Positions 20,354 through 32,480 of a stretch of DNA of 64,000 bases are shown in pieces (the first letter of the stretch is position 1; the number at the start of each line of letters is the position of its first letter). Origin of the DNA: Paramarasmius palmivorus (taxonomy: Eukaryota > Basidiomycota > Agaricomycetes > Agaricales > Marasmiaceae); NCBI GenBank assembly GCA_037176845.1, contig JAYKXP010000041.1:1-64000 (forward strand), read 5' to 3'. The notes beneath the pieces are model-generated. The model ran no database searches. It was not told the origin of the DNA and saw only the letters and a program-made list of their open reading frames with translations. Position numbers and translations under genes: made by a program.

Positions 20354-22175
20354 TCAAGCATCAAGACATTGGTATTTTATCATTAAATTGTCCATCAGCT
20401 TCTGCTGTCTCAGAGAAAAGTTATGTTGACCAAACATATCTGACCATTTCATACTATCATCTTTAAGATCTTTGCCATTACGCCAGGGTTTAAATAAAGT
20501 TAGCATAACACAACAATAATACTCATAGTCTCCTTGATCTCTACGTGGAAGATTAGCACCAAGAAAGTTGACTACTACTTTCTCTGAGTCTTTTTGAAGA
20601 TGAGATACATGTGTATCTGACAGGTCATGTGAGGCTAAAAAGCAATAATGATTCTTTGGTAATGAATCAGATTTATCCCCTTTCTTCTGACGTTTAGCAG
20701 TTTTCAAAGTAACTCGATGGGCTATACAGATCCAGTCATATAAGCATATAGTGCAGAAGCTTCTATAGATCTGTCAGTATACAACAGGTGAAAGGCCAAC
20801 AATTCAATTGCCTCTTTTAATCAAAGTAACCTTTTCATGTTTAGTCTCTATGCCTTCAGAGCCACAATCATCCTGAACACGAGCAATATATTGTTGCTAG
20901 TAAAGTGGAACAAAGTAGTGGTCTGTATAGTGGTCAGGAAAACCAAGTAAATATGAACATATTAATGGTGCACCAAATTCCATTTTAGTTGTCAATAAAT
21001 TTACAATCTTAGTTAGGATTTTTCAAGCCTTTTCTTGTGTTGATTCTTCACCATAAACCATAGTTGTATGCTTTGAGAATACAGATAATATTGCATCAAA
21101 AACTACATGTGTCTTTAGTGATGCTTTTGTAATATAATCAGTAACATATAGTACAACAGCTTTGATCACAGTACCTGAACCAATATATGTAACATTAGTG
21201 TTACATCTCAAGAGATATGTCAAAGGATATGAAAATGTATTAACCCATGCTTCATCTTTTCGAAAGGTAATTGCACCAGTTTCAGGATCAATTGAAGTTA
21301 CTTTAGCAAGTGTTCTAGGGAATCTAGCACGACACATACCCCACTTGTTATCACGACATCCTTTGTACATATGTTTCTTCTTCAGTGTACCATCCCACTT
21401 CAAATTGGGATCACATTCATGCCGATGAGTCTTATATATCAGATCATTTACACAATCCTTGAATCTAATGAGCCATCCCAAGTATGGCTGACACATATGA
21501 CATTGCTGATCTAGACTATTTAATGCATGAGTAATACAACTATTTGGTGGGCATTCTGGAAGTGTAAGAGTTGGATCACAATAATTGGGATCATTGTTAA
21601 CAGCAGATATTTCATTATGTATATCTTCCATTGAAGCTCCAATAAATTGCCCAGCAAACACACTATCAAGATATGCAATTAGCTTATGTTCAAAGTCCTT
21701 CATATTGTTGAGAAGTCGTTCTTGAACCTGTTGTGGTGTGAGTGCACCTTTAAGCCATAAAAGTAAATAAAGATGTAAAGTTAGTCGGCCTTGTTGTTCA
21801 ACAGTACCATAATGTCCATCATGTTCACCATATAAACCTCTATGATCTGCATTATAACCTAAAACATCTGTTATAAAAACCTGGACTACATAGTTAAAGA
21901 AGCATGCACATACAACAGGATTGTCACATATTAAATTCAACCATTCCTTATAGTCTTTGAGCATTGGCTTAAACTCCTCATTACTATCAGCCCAGTATAT
22001 GCACAATGGATGTCAATTATCAGCAGGTGAAATTGTAATATACCATGAAGGTGCACCTTTCTGAGCAATAAGTGACCAAACTTCATTTCGCATATACCGT
22101 TTAGTTGTAGTTGAACCTGCAACTTTTCCTGCTACACGATCTAGATCAGACAATGTTTTAAAACATGCAATCTCA
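20354..22175 (-). pseudogene. Helitron Rep (HUH endonuclease) domain, degenerate
   Basis: Minus-strand Rep domain of Helitron_like_N type. The region before the HUH motif reads PSWYITISPADN-stop-HPL, with TGA at about 22007. The HUH motif itself reads TLHLYLLLW: the second His has become Tyr (codon at 21767-21769). The two-Tyr motif is intact (YVTDYITKA, about 21130), followed by FDAILSVFSKHTTMVYGEES. Further stops occur at about 21020, 20899, 20802 and 20775. Rep nicks and joins the transposing strand, and loss of the metal-binding His should abolish that. Most of the stops are TGA, as expected from CGA decay. The link to the N-terminal frame at 22176 is a frameshift or missed intron. Confidence 0.88.
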
Positions 22176-23780
22176 TCAGGTGTTTAAGTCTTCTAGCACT
22201 TTCTGATTGAGATTAAGAAGTCGATCAGCTACAGCACTAAATGATGATCTATCGGCAAGTAGCCAGCCTGACTGAGTAGCAGATTTTACTTGTTCATGAC
22301 TAAAACTCACAAATGGAAAGTTTTCATCAAGCTGAAACCACTTGTCATAATACATTAACAAGTATTTTTTATGTGCTGACTCACTTAGATTAGTAGTTCC
22401 AAGGCCACCCAATCCATATGGGAAAAGCCAAGGAAACATGCGAGGATATAATGTAGGGTTTTTCCAGATAGATTCTCCAAAATCCTTACGGCCTATGCTA
22501 AGTACTTTACCACCACTGTTGAAATATTGAGCTGCCATTCCTTTAAGCTCATCAGTTGTACGGCCCTCTAGGTGCTCTCCAGTTATACCATAAACAGTAA
22601 ATGCACATGGGCCACTTTCAGTGCCATCTTCTTCTTCATTGTCATGAACTGCATGTGATTCAGCAAATTTGTTACTATCAGCTTCTTTCCACATAACAGC
22701 ACATGAAGGTGTATCTTCATCATATTGATTTAAATGCTCCTCTGATAGCTTAATATCTGTATATTCAACATGATTTAGAATCAGCCATGTCAGTGCTTCT
22801 TTAACAACATTCCGTCGTACTAATAGAGGTGTTCGATGGAAGTCATCAACTGTTGGCTGAGTAGGCCCAGTAAACAGAACTGCAAGGACTTCATCTATAT
22901 CACTACGTGAAGGTGGTAGTATATCATATACCTTTGGAATAGGTGCTTCAAATGCCATTGCATTAGCCTTCATCTTTTTACCACCAGTTGAAATACGTAC
23001 AAAACATGCTGTATGTCTGACTCTAGCTACAAGTAGCTTTTCAACATATGAAAGGTGCTGAAGTACTGATGGAACATTACCAAGCCAAAGTCCAGTTGCA
23101 AGTGATACTTTAGGTATCTTTCCCTGTGACAAAGAGCTCCAACATAGTTTACACACATAGTTACAGTCAGAGGCATATATAGGGCCATCTAATTCAAGAA
23201 CAGCATCTTTGGGTGACAATCGCTCTTTTCTTGTAACTCCATTTACATCAAGTACTTTCAAAAGCTTCTTGACATGGCAAATAGGTGTCAAAGATGTCAA
23301 TGGTACAAGCTGACCACAAACAGTGCAACCAGCCTCTTCAAAGTGTGTAGGATCAAATTTAGTGCATGCACTATGTAATATAGTATTAGTCAAGTAGACA
23401 TCTACTGGTAAGGATGGAAAACATTCATTATGGTTTTCAGCATTAGATAGCAATAGTTCTTGAATAACTTGTGCTTTCTGTTCATCTGAAACTACTGGTA
23501 ACAACTTTTCTTGGATACGATGCCTCTGAATGTTCACACAATTTCGCTCCTTAATAGAAGGTTGGAAATGGATAACAGTTGCTGTATGTGCACAAGAATC
23601 ACAGTAATGATTTTCAAAATACTTGTGAATCTTGTCAGATGTCATAGTAGAATAGCTTGCTGCACCATGTAGCTTTGCTACCCTTTGAGCATCACGTACA
23701 CTGATGTATGGTATAAGTTGTTCAACAGGAACTTTGACCATAAAATGGCTATGATAATTACAATCCATCAGATAGGGCAT
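22176..23780 (-). pseudogene. Helitron transposase N-terminal region (DUF6570-like)
   Basis: 534-codon open frame starting at ATG 23780 (MPYLMDCNYHSHFMVKVPVE). It includes zinc-binding-like Cys pairs (YCDSCAH, CTVCGQL, CNYVCKLC) and the block LATGLWLGNVPSVLQHLSYVEK, which I associate with the DUF6570 module in front of Helitron Rep domains in fungi. It ends in the start of the Rep-associated region (WFQLDENFPFVSFSHEQVKS). The frame closes with TGA at 22176; one frame over, the protein continues ACFKTLSDLDRVAGKV. The N-terminal part is otherwise undamaged. Confidence 0.85.
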
Positions 23781-23885
23781 GAGATCATGCTTAATAACAC
23801 TAAACCTATAAGTGCTATCATAGGTTTGTGGGACATTGCTTGAGACAATATATGACTCAAAGATGTCCCATGGTATTAAGGCCTT

Positions 23886-24740
23886 TCAACCACCACCATA
23901 CACATGAGAACACCTACCAGTTTCACAGGGGTTCAATGGTTGCAGTGATTGTTTATAGAATAATGAACTCATTACAGCACGGTAATCATGCCTCAACATT
24001 GAATTCTGATTTAATTTGAGGCAGATATACATCACCAGCCACAACATCCTATAGTGCAATGAGTTTATATCATAGAAAGCATATGCCAGAACTTGTGAAC
24101 AGCCATGAGCAAGCTCTATGATAAACCATAGGCAACTCACGACCAATAGACCAGCATTGTACAATCGACAAAGTACGAGATCAATTATATCATCATGCAT
24201 CCAGCCAATAGGCCACAGATTGTGACAGGACACAACGTCAAGAAGCAGGCTGAGAGATACGGTGAACGAGGTATTGTTCACCTCGACGAGAATACAAGAA
24301 ACATTGGCATCTTGCCACTGGTTCAAATCAAGAGGCATATTAGCCGGGGTACAAGAATAGGTAATCAAAGGAGCCCCCAGTGAGCTATGATGGTCCAAGA
24401 GAAACAGAGGAGTGAAATACAGAGCTTGATGTTCAACACAGTAGTCGTAATTGAAGTAAAATGATAGTCCTCTCTGAAGAGGTAGTACAGGGGGTAGAGA
24501 ATCATAGTATAATGAGGATTCCCTTTGAAGTGAAGAATGAGATATAATTCCCCTTTCAGTCAGGGCAGTAGAGCATTGTGATTGGATGCACCATGCAGTG
24601 TATCGTGTGCAATACTGCAGATCAACAGTAACGATTGCATGGGCAGAAGAGTTATAGTATAATCTATTTATATTGAAGACCTCCAAGGAGGCAGGGACCA
24701 CAGAGGTCTCTTGTGAGAAAGCTCGAGCATGTTGGCTCAA
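23886..24740 (-). CDS. 284-codon open frame upstream of the Helitron gene, unknown
   Basis: Long open frame (MSQHARAFSQETSVVPAS...) with several hydrophobic stretches, for example LYNAGLLVVSCLWFIIELAHG and YRMLWLVMYICLKL, and many Cys and Tyr codons. I recognise no family. Its length is notable for such AT-rich DNA, but its composition does not look strongly coding. It may be captured sequence or chance. It lies inside the proposed Helitron, upstream of the transposase and on the same strand. Confidence 0.25.
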   Translation of the reverse strand: MSQHARAFSQETSVVPASLEVFNINRLYYNSSAHAIVTVDLQYCTRYTAWCIQSQCSTALTERGIISHSSLQRESSLYYDSLPPVLPLQRGLSFYFNYDYCVEHQALYFTPLFLLDHHSSLGAPLITYSCTPANMPLDLNQWQDANVSCILVEVNNTSFTVSLSLLLDVVSCHNLWPIGWMHDDIIDLVLCRLYNAGLLVVSCLWFIIELAHGCSQVLAYAFYDINSLHYRMLWLVMYICLKLNQNSMLRHDYRAVMSSLFYKQSLQPLNPCETGRCSHVYGGG

Positions 24741-25033
24741 GCAAAAGGATATGAGAACTGTAATTTATCACCATGAGCACCTGTAAGCTGAGAAATTAAT
24801 GAATGACACACCTAAAATGCCGAGTGCAAGTCCAACACAGAATCGATGCAGTGAGAAACACATATTTGGTTGAGGTTGTCGATGTCGGAAACAAAGAATG
24901 AGGGACAGCAGAGACACGAGGCTCGATGACAAATACAGTCGACGTTGCAGAGCCGAAAACAAACACGCACGTGTTGAGCACTCTGAGCGCCCAGGTTGCA
25001 CCCAACTAGCATCCTGCACCAACATCAACAACA

Positions 25034-25446
25034 ATGGAAAGGTATGTTGGTTCCCACCGTCTACGAAACACAGACTCGTAACTCAACGAAGAATAACCCG
25101 TAGAAAGGGACAAGGAGAGAAGTACAACGAAACCAGTGTGCTAGCAACAAACCTAGGCAACAACTGGTGAGTTTCGCACAAATAGGATCTACTCAAACGA
25201 GGTATTGACGTGCAACAGTTTAGGTCTCAATTCTATGAACCCTCAGCCAGAGACGCCCTCGCTACATCTCGACATTCCTCTTGCACCTTGATCTCCATCT
25301 TCAACCAACCAAGGACCAATTCGACAACCATCTGTACTAGCGACCTTGTCAAACGATGGTATAGGACACAGATCTCGGCTACTAACTACCTCAAAATTGC
25401 CTGCACATCCAACATCTCCCATGGAGGTTCCATAGGTGACCGCTGA
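25034..25446 (+). pseudogene. spliced gene-like fragment, possibly captured
   Basis: ATGGAAAG|GTATGT at 25034 is a typical first exon and donor. A possible acceptor (CAACGAAG) at about 25090 leads in frame into ITRRKGQGEKYNETSVLATN, which ends at a GTGAGT donor at 25168. An exon-like stretch from about 25220 follows, but it carries a stop or frameshift in each frame. Helitrons often capture such exon-intron fragments. No family recognised. Confidence 0.3.
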
Positions 25447-26447
25447 GATGCAGGAATGCTAGAACATTCAATGCAGCGGGGGACGGGGTGTGTTGGCATT
25501 TGTGTAATCATTCGCGTTTGAGATGTACATGTAAGTTTTGGGACTTGGGGGCTACCATGCAGAATGAATAAAAATCGTGATTACAGAAGAACAGTGCTGA
25601 CCTTGTTCAAGCCCATGCCCTGGTTGATAGAGCTAACTACGCATCTACCATCTATCATACGCTAGGTTTGGTTACAATGAATCCAGAACTGGACTCTTGA
25701 AGCCTCAGGGTATGGAATTGGGTGTTGGTATCAGTCGCAAGTGGAGTTTCATCAATTCCATGATGTGTTGATTCTTCTGGCCAAGAGCAAGTTTGGCATA
25801 AAGGAAGGGTATAGTCGGTTGGGAGGATGGTGGGGCTGGAGCTAAGTAAGGGAAGGGTGTTGTAGCAAAAAAAAAGCTGTAGGCACGCTGCAGCTGAGTA
25901 TTCCGAGGTCACTCCCTAGGCAGAGTTGAGATTATGAGAGCGGGAAATGAGTTGAGTTGTTAATACATATCTTTTTGTGGCCATTAACCAGGGAAATCCC
26001 TACTGTGAGCAACAAAAGTAGTCGGATTGTTGAGGCTGATGGGCATGACATGTAGTTTTGCGCTAAGAGATAGGTTTAGAGAGCTACCAGGGATGTAGGA
26101 CAAAAAACGCGTACCCATTGTAGCGTTGGAAAAGATCCTATAGTTGGGTGAGGAAAGAGGTGGTGGTCAACTTTCGAGGCGGAAGCATGTTTGCCACCGG
26201 CACTTGACCTCTCTCAAAAACAGTCATGTCGTTCGTCCTTTCGCAGCCTATAGCGGTACGCTCAAGTGTTTTTGTGCATTGTCTTGGGATCTAACACACC
26301 TTTAAGTAGATAAACTCCCAGATTGAACTAGCCAAAGCGATATGACTATCCTAACTTTGGTATATACACTAATCTCAGCCTACAGCTTTCATCGGGGCTT
26401 ATTGAACCTTCTACTGTCCATGTACTGCAGCCTAATTCATATCTCTC
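25447..26447. other. no recognisable gene
   Basis: Non-coding or unrecognised sequence inside the proposed Helitron. An AAAAAAAAA run occurs near 25868. Only short frames on both strands. Confidence 0.3.
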
Positions 26448-27113
26448 ATGGGATACGGCATGCAGCTTGCCTTGTCTTTCAAGCATCCCCCATATACTCT
26501 CATCGCCGCCTCTGGAAATTGTTGCTCTCAATGCCAAAACACTCTTGCCAACTCAAACCCATTCAAACCATCCCTTTTGACCAGCCTATCTCGTCAAGTC
26601 GCGAAAACGCTCCTGTGGGATTATGTGGTGATGATGATAGGCTCAGATACAGGCATGTTAGAAACGATTTGGAGACGAGATTGCTGGTTCCACTATGTAA
26701 CGTCCAGGGTAAGCATTCATTATGCTTTAGCTCTTCAGCATGATTTGCTTATACCTATCCACAGCGGTGTCTTGCAGAGTCCCAGCTTGAGGCCTTCAGT
26801 GAAACCAGTTGACTCGGGACTTCTTCCTACACCCAACACATCTACCACTTCATCATTGATTCAAAACCAGTTACCCAAGTCGGTTCAAGGATATCTGTGG
26901 CTAGCTCTTTGCCCATATCCTCACCTTCCTCATTCCGCTGTAATACCACAAAATGGTATTTACATAGTGACCCAAAGTTTTGCGCTTTTTCTTGATATTA
27001 TGATACAAGTACTCTATGCCCAACCTTTCTATTTTCTATGCCTTATGCCCTATGCTTACCTTTCTATGATATTCTATGCTTATTCTATTTTAGGGATCAA
27101 CACAGCCTCATAG
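26448..27113 (+). CDS. 221-codon open frame, unknown
   Basis: Open frame MGYGMQLALSFKHPPYTLIA... ending with a hydrophobic, Tyr/Phe-rich tail (QPFYFLCLMPYAYLSMIFYAYS). The tail comes from a repetitive TTCTATGC-type sequence and looks like chance coding. A donor-like CAG|GTAAGC at 26709 suggests a different, spliced structure. No family recognised. Confidence 0.2.
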   Translation: MGYGMQLALSFKHPPYTLIAASGNCCSQCQNTLANSNPFKPSLLTSLSRQVAKTLLWDYVVMMIGSDTGMLETIWRRDCWFHYVTSRVSIHYALALQHDLLIPIHSGVLQSPSLRPSVKPVDSGLLPTPNTSTTSSLIQNQLPKSVQGYLWLALCPYPHLPHSAVIPQNGIYIVTQSFALFLDIMIQVLYAQPFYFLCLMPYAYLSMIFYAYSILGINTAS

Positions 27114-28637
27114 CTGCCACAGCTTTTGAATGACTCAGATTGATTCAGATTGATCCAGAATTACTCAAGTGCATGAGTCGCACAGAGAAATACCTGATTT
27201 ATAAGCAAAAGAACCCTAGAATCATGAATGGACCCTTGATTTATAACACTTTGTACCCCAAAACTCATGTTTGCACCCTCGATTTATAGTTTCTGACTCA
27301 GTTAGATAGTTTGCTGACTGATCCATAGTTCTATTTTTAGCACACTAAAAAAGTATATAAGGAGCTGTAATCGTAGGTACACCCCAGGAAAATATATCTT
27401 AGCTTCATACAGCTATTGTTCCTCACCCCAAGTTTTAGACTAGTCACTGTCAAGTCTAGTCCACTGTTTGTTTATTTAGCTTGGTTCTGCATATATCAGT
27501 TAGTAGTTTCCAGAGTGAAATACTGGTATAGCCAAGTCCAGTTTCAGTCAAGTATCAGAAGTTTGGTTTTGTATACATTAGTTAGTAGTTTCCAGAGTGA
27601 AACGCTAGTGTAGCGAAGCTTAGTTCATCATCAGTTTACTCAGTTACAAAAGTACCGTCGGTCAACGTTTTCGAGTTTGGTACTCTCGAATCCTATTATC
27701 CAGCCACCAGGAGGTTACCTGCCCACTAACGTTACGTGCTGCAGGAGTCTTCATTAGTTCGCTAAGAACGGATGACACCGCGCTCCAAATCCTTACCTAA
27801 CATCAATATCTCCATTGTTTTTGGGTTCGGAATCTCAGCAGTGGTTTTCGGTTTTTGGCATTGGTGTTTGTATGGATGAGAGGCATGCAACCTCTACAGC
27901 TGCGAATATGTAGACCTGCGATCTGGCTTCCTCGCGGCTACATATTGTAGACCTTTAGACGGTTGATCACTCGAGGATTTTCCATTCAATAATGCGGTTA
28001 GTATGCCCAAATGTTCTTGGTGTCTTTTGCTGACATTCATGTTTAGCACGACACGATACTTTTCTCAAATGGGTAATGGAACAAGCTTCTGAGAGAGTGT
28101 GAAGACGTGGGCATTAGTATGTTGGGATCTTTCACTCTTCTCTTCAGCCACTGTTGCTTACAGTTACTCTAGATATCAACGCTATCGGCTCCAGCCTACA
28201 TTGGTGCGGAAGGTGTTGAAGCACCTGCGTATTCAGTTGATGGTGAGAGCCAAAGCGCATTCTCTCAAGGGAAGCTATGAACAGATCACATACACGCCAA
28301 TGTGGATGTCTTGGGTAAGGTGTCTTAGCCTCGCCTCGTGATGAATACCCTCAGACTGAACCGTTTGTTTTCATGTTTCTAGCTTTGGCAAGAATGAGGC
28401 TCTGAAAACTGTATCATTCAGGAGCTGCGAGGAGCATCCTGGGACGTGTAGATACCAGGAGAACATCTGCATATCTCAACACCAGGAACGTACTTAGGGT
28501 TAATGCTACCCAGCTACTACGCATCTAGAACCTCAGCTTCTTTAAATCCAGCATATCTAATCGTTTTATCGACACTGTCGCGGGCATGGGCAATATCTGG
28601 GGCTCAGGGGAAAAGGGGTTGCAAGTTGTTGTTGATG
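27114..28637. other. unassigned sequence with a TATA-like box and duplicated short blocks
   Basis: Holds GTATATAAG at 27353-27361. Downstream, two similar stretches share GTTAGTAGTTTCCAGAGTGAAA (near 27497 and 27582), a local duplication of about 85 bp. A short frame at 28099-28341 (+) is unassigned. It may be the remains of an LTR promoter region, but no LTR ends are found. Confidence 0.3.
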
Positions 28638-28640
28638 TAT

Positions 28641-29843
28641 CACTGGGTGCATTGATTGATAAGATATGGTGATCTGTTAATTATCTATCAATGACTTATC
28701 AAATTCTTGTTCCAAAGAAAACAGCACAAGTTATCCATGATATATCATTAAAGAACTCTCATTTTCCTCATGTATATATCATGCTAACATCTATAGATAT
28801 TACAAGCAGTATATAAATTAGTCTAATTCTTAAGTACAGTGGTTGATAGATCAAATATTCATGAGATATTAATAAATGTCATACTTTATATAATTGATAA
28901 TCCAATAATATAGCTTTGAAAAAGCACATTTTATACTATTGGCTTATCTATTACCCTAAACTTGGTACTCTAGGACTACTCCCATTATTAAGCTCTAAAT
29001 AATGCTTATGTACTGATTGATAAGCCATCTACAATATTGATGAATTGATCAATATATCAGGATATACTATGATTGACTAACTGTTGGATTATTCATGGTA
29101 AAGCAGTATTAAATGATGATTATACCATTCATATTTCATATTGTCAAAGTAATAAAAAATCAATTAAAATTGTTATTAAATAACACATGTCAAAATATTA
29201 ATCAATTATCAATCAGGAGTTGCCAAAATAAATTCAATATATACAAAGCAAGAGTAATTGATATGTATCCAGTATTATCACTGGATATTTTGTACAATTT
29301 AATAGTTATAAGCCCAAAATTGTCTGAAATTTTTTAAATGGTCATAGTGCTAGATGTGACGGTCAAAAGGCTGCCAAATTTGGCTGTTTTTGGTCTACTA
29401 TTGTTGATGGTCCTGCCAAACCATTACTTTCAGAATAGTTAGAGTTTATAATTCTATCTAAATTAAATACCCCAGTATGTTATGCTACAAGTTGCAGACT
29501 ATATAGATCAAATGGGTTATATACAGATGTAATGTATTCTATACAGGACTAATTACACTGAAAATTGTAATATACTTGAGGCCTACGGAAAGTGACAGGG
29601 AATATGGGCAGTATGTCTGTCCAAAAAACTTTCCCTGCAGTTACAGTGAAAGACCATTGCACTCAATCACTTTACACCAGTAAAATAGATTATACTGGTG
29701 AAACAGATTCTATACCAGTGAAATAGATCTCATACTAATAGACCTGATGCATTCCATTTAGGTTGAGAACAATACAATACCAGTGAAATAGACTCTATAC
29801 TGATGAAATAGATCCCATACCAATAAAATAGATTCCATACCGA
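28641..29843 (+). repeat. left inverted arm of palindromic element
   Basis: Inverted match of the right arm. Both arms carry the same 74-codon frame (MMIIPFIFHIVKVIKNQLKL...), at 29113-29337 here and 33009-33233 on the other strand. That frame is AT-rich chance coding rather than a gene. Confidence 0.8.
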
Positions 29844-31611
29844 TGTGAGGCTTATAAAACGCTTGTGAACGAGCAAAATATATATGCCAAGTTGTGCAAG
29901 CAGGGTTCGACGTTGTCAAAGGATCTGTACAATCAACACAAGAAATCAACTAGCACACTAGTTGAACATCTACAAATCACTAGGACACAAGGGAAGTGTA
30001 CGAGCGATGAATGAAACAATGTAATATGATAATATGGTCTCGATATAATCAAGACAACACGACCCAACCTATAAACCTATCTAAACTATTCCTATACGTT
30101 CCTATGACACAAAATAACCTATCGAACCCGACAAGGGTAAAGACCTATTGTTCCTATGAAAGGCACTGATTACACTAGTTGAACTAGCACGACAACCAGG
30201 CCACCTATAAGCTAGTGGGGCTCTACACTAAGCTTTAACAATCACTGGTGGGGCTCTACACCAAGTGACAAGGGATCTAGTGGGGCTCCACACTAGTCCT
30301 GAAACAATCAATCCTATCCAAAGAGACTAGATAAACTAGCTCTGTCCTATGGGTATCTCAAAGTTCTAATTTCATGACTCTAGTTCAATATAGAGAAGGG
30401 CTTTTCAAAGGTTTATTTTCTAAGTTAATTTTCTAAGCACACATCGCCTCTATGGTCAACAATAGAAGACAAGAACTTTGCTATTGGTGCACTAGGGCTA
30501 TGCATATAGCGGGGTAATTGCTTGAGAGCTTCCTAGGGGAAACCCTGCTGCTTATATACCTGCGAGCGTACATATTTTACATATAAGTGAAAGTGGACAC
30601 AATAAAGTAAGAGTAACTATGCAAGAAACGAGAACGAGGAGAGGATCCTGTCTATATGAAGTAAGTATCTACCAGAAAAGGAAGGTTTGGATATATATAT
30701 TGGTTGGAATTCGACATTATTTTGCAGGACTGCAAGTAATATTACTTTTTGGTTGCTAGGAAATGGCACGCAGAGGCACTGTTCCGCGTGGTGTGTTTCG
30801 GATATTGGTGCTAGGACATAGTTATTCTGCTTGGAACTTGCTAGGAGTCTGATCTCGACTGAAACACATTGGATTTGTATCTGAGGAAGGTAGGCTCTGT
30901 GCCCTTGTAGTTCTATATTATATTTTCTATGTCCTAGGATAGTCCTGGCACAGAATCCTATCTGTTTCCTTGTTATAGGACTATATGTCCCTCGCTAGTG
31001 TCTGTACTAGCAGTAGGAATCCCAACTCGAAGCTTGAGAGATATTCCAATCGATATGGGAAAGCTGTTAAGCCCCCATATGGTCCTCATATTGATGACCC
31101 GGTCACTCAGACATTTCTAATCCAGGCAACTTTGCTCTCAAAGGTGACTCGCACCTCCAGCTTCTACCATATTTGGTATATAGCTCTGATTCGTCCCCTA
31201 GGGTCCTTCTATGCTGTGGTAGTTGGTCCTCATTCACTATCCCATCTCATATGTCCCATAGCGTGAGTATAGTGTAGCCATATGACCTACTAGGAAGTCT
31301 ACCATGTACAGTAGCATGTCCTTGTAAGGTCCCAGCCTGATAATAGAGTATAGATATGGTCTACAGGTTTCGACGCATATTCTAGCGCAATCATATAGGG
31401 CTAATGACAACATCAACGTCTATGTGCATGCAGCTAGTATTCACTATGCAGTGCATGCCTATCTTATTCTTCGTCATATGCTCACTACTAGGTTCCTAGC
31501 AGTGATACCAAGTCCATATAGTACTTAGTATGATGTACTAGTGCAATTCTGAACACAACAATTAGTGTCAAAACGACTGTTTTTCAGCGATTTCATTCTG
31601 GTACCCTCACA
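29844..31611. mobile_element. solo LTR, 1.8-kb family, copy 2 (CCGA target duplication)
   Basis: TGTGAGG...CCCTCACA, 1768 bp, flanked by CCGA at 29840-29843 and 31612-31615. Closely similar to the copy at 10824-12625 but with scattered differences, many of them C/T or G/A, and one tandem unit fewer. It sits in the left arm of the palindromic element and so inserted after the palindrome formed. Confidence 0.8.
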
Positions 31612-31615
31612 CCGA

Positions 31616-32480
31616 GGAAACAGATTCCATACGGATAGACCTGTCACACTTTGATATAAGCTGAGTTTATCCTCTGTCCAACAATTATAAACCTCAACAC
31701 TTCCAAATGTGGGAGGAATGTGTGACTGCTATCAATGATATGATCTGAACTGAATACAACTGAGGCAGAAGATGGCTCTTCAAAGGTTCTGTGTAGTATG
31801 AGAGAGCATAAGTTGTGCATGTGTGATTCTGGCAAGTATGATAGATTCCATACTGGTGAAACAGGTTCCATACTAAGGAAACAGATTTCATACTGATGAA
31901 ATAGATTCCATACCAAGGAAATAGAATCGATACTGATAGACATAATGCATTCCATTTAGATTGAGAACAATTCAATACCACTGAAATAGACTCTATACTG
32001 ATGAAATAGATCCCATACCAGTGAAATAGATTCTATACTGGTGAAACAGATTCTATATCAAGGAAACAGATTCTATACTGGTGAAACAGGTTCCATACCA
32101 GTGAAATAGATTTCATACCAAAGAAATAGATTCTGTACCAATGAAATGAGTTCCATACTGAGGAAACAGATTCCATACCAGTGAAATAGATTCCATACCG
32201 AGGAAACAGACACCATACCGAGGAAACAGAATCCATACTGATAGACCTGATGCATTCTGTTTAGATCAAGAATAATTTCATGCCAGTGAAACAGATTCCA
32301 TAGATTCCATACTAATAGACCTAATGCATTCCATCTAGATTGAAAACAATGCCATACCAGTGAAATAGATTCCATACTGAGGAAACAGACACCATACCAA
32401 GGAAACAGATTCCATACCAATAGATGTGATGCATTCTGTTTAGATCAAGAAGAATTGCTTATATCAAAGTGTGACAGGTC
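31616..32480. repeat. minisatellite loop (about 18-22-bp units)
   Basis: Dozens of imperfect units of the type GAAA(C/T)AGATTCCATAC plus CAGT, TGAG or CAAG, interrupted by a longer unit containing CTGATGCATTCCATTTAGAT. The long repeated frames on the minus strand (WNLFHWYGICFL-like) are just translations of this array. The same units extend into both arms (29690-29840, 32480-32660). Confidence 0.85.

Noticed and set aside
24768..25034. Three overlapping minus-strand Cys/Leu-rich frames as a secreted small protein
   Set aside because: Hydrophobic runs occur in several frames at once and no signal-peptide plus stop arrangement is convincing; the plus-strand splice donors fit better.
29113..29337. 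74-codon frame identical to the one at 33009-33233 on the other strand
   Set aside because: Identity follows from the palindrome arms; the AT-rich Ile/Asn/Lys/Leu composition looks like chance coding, so it is not a conserved gene.
31644..32420. Long minus-strand frames repeating WNLFHWYGICFL-like peptides
   Set aside because: Translation of the minisatellite; all frames of an array whose unit is near a multiple of three stay open.
31616..32480. CRISPR-like array
   Set aside because: Units are contiguous imperfect repeats without unique spacers, inside a eukaryotic transposon; no Cas-like genes.
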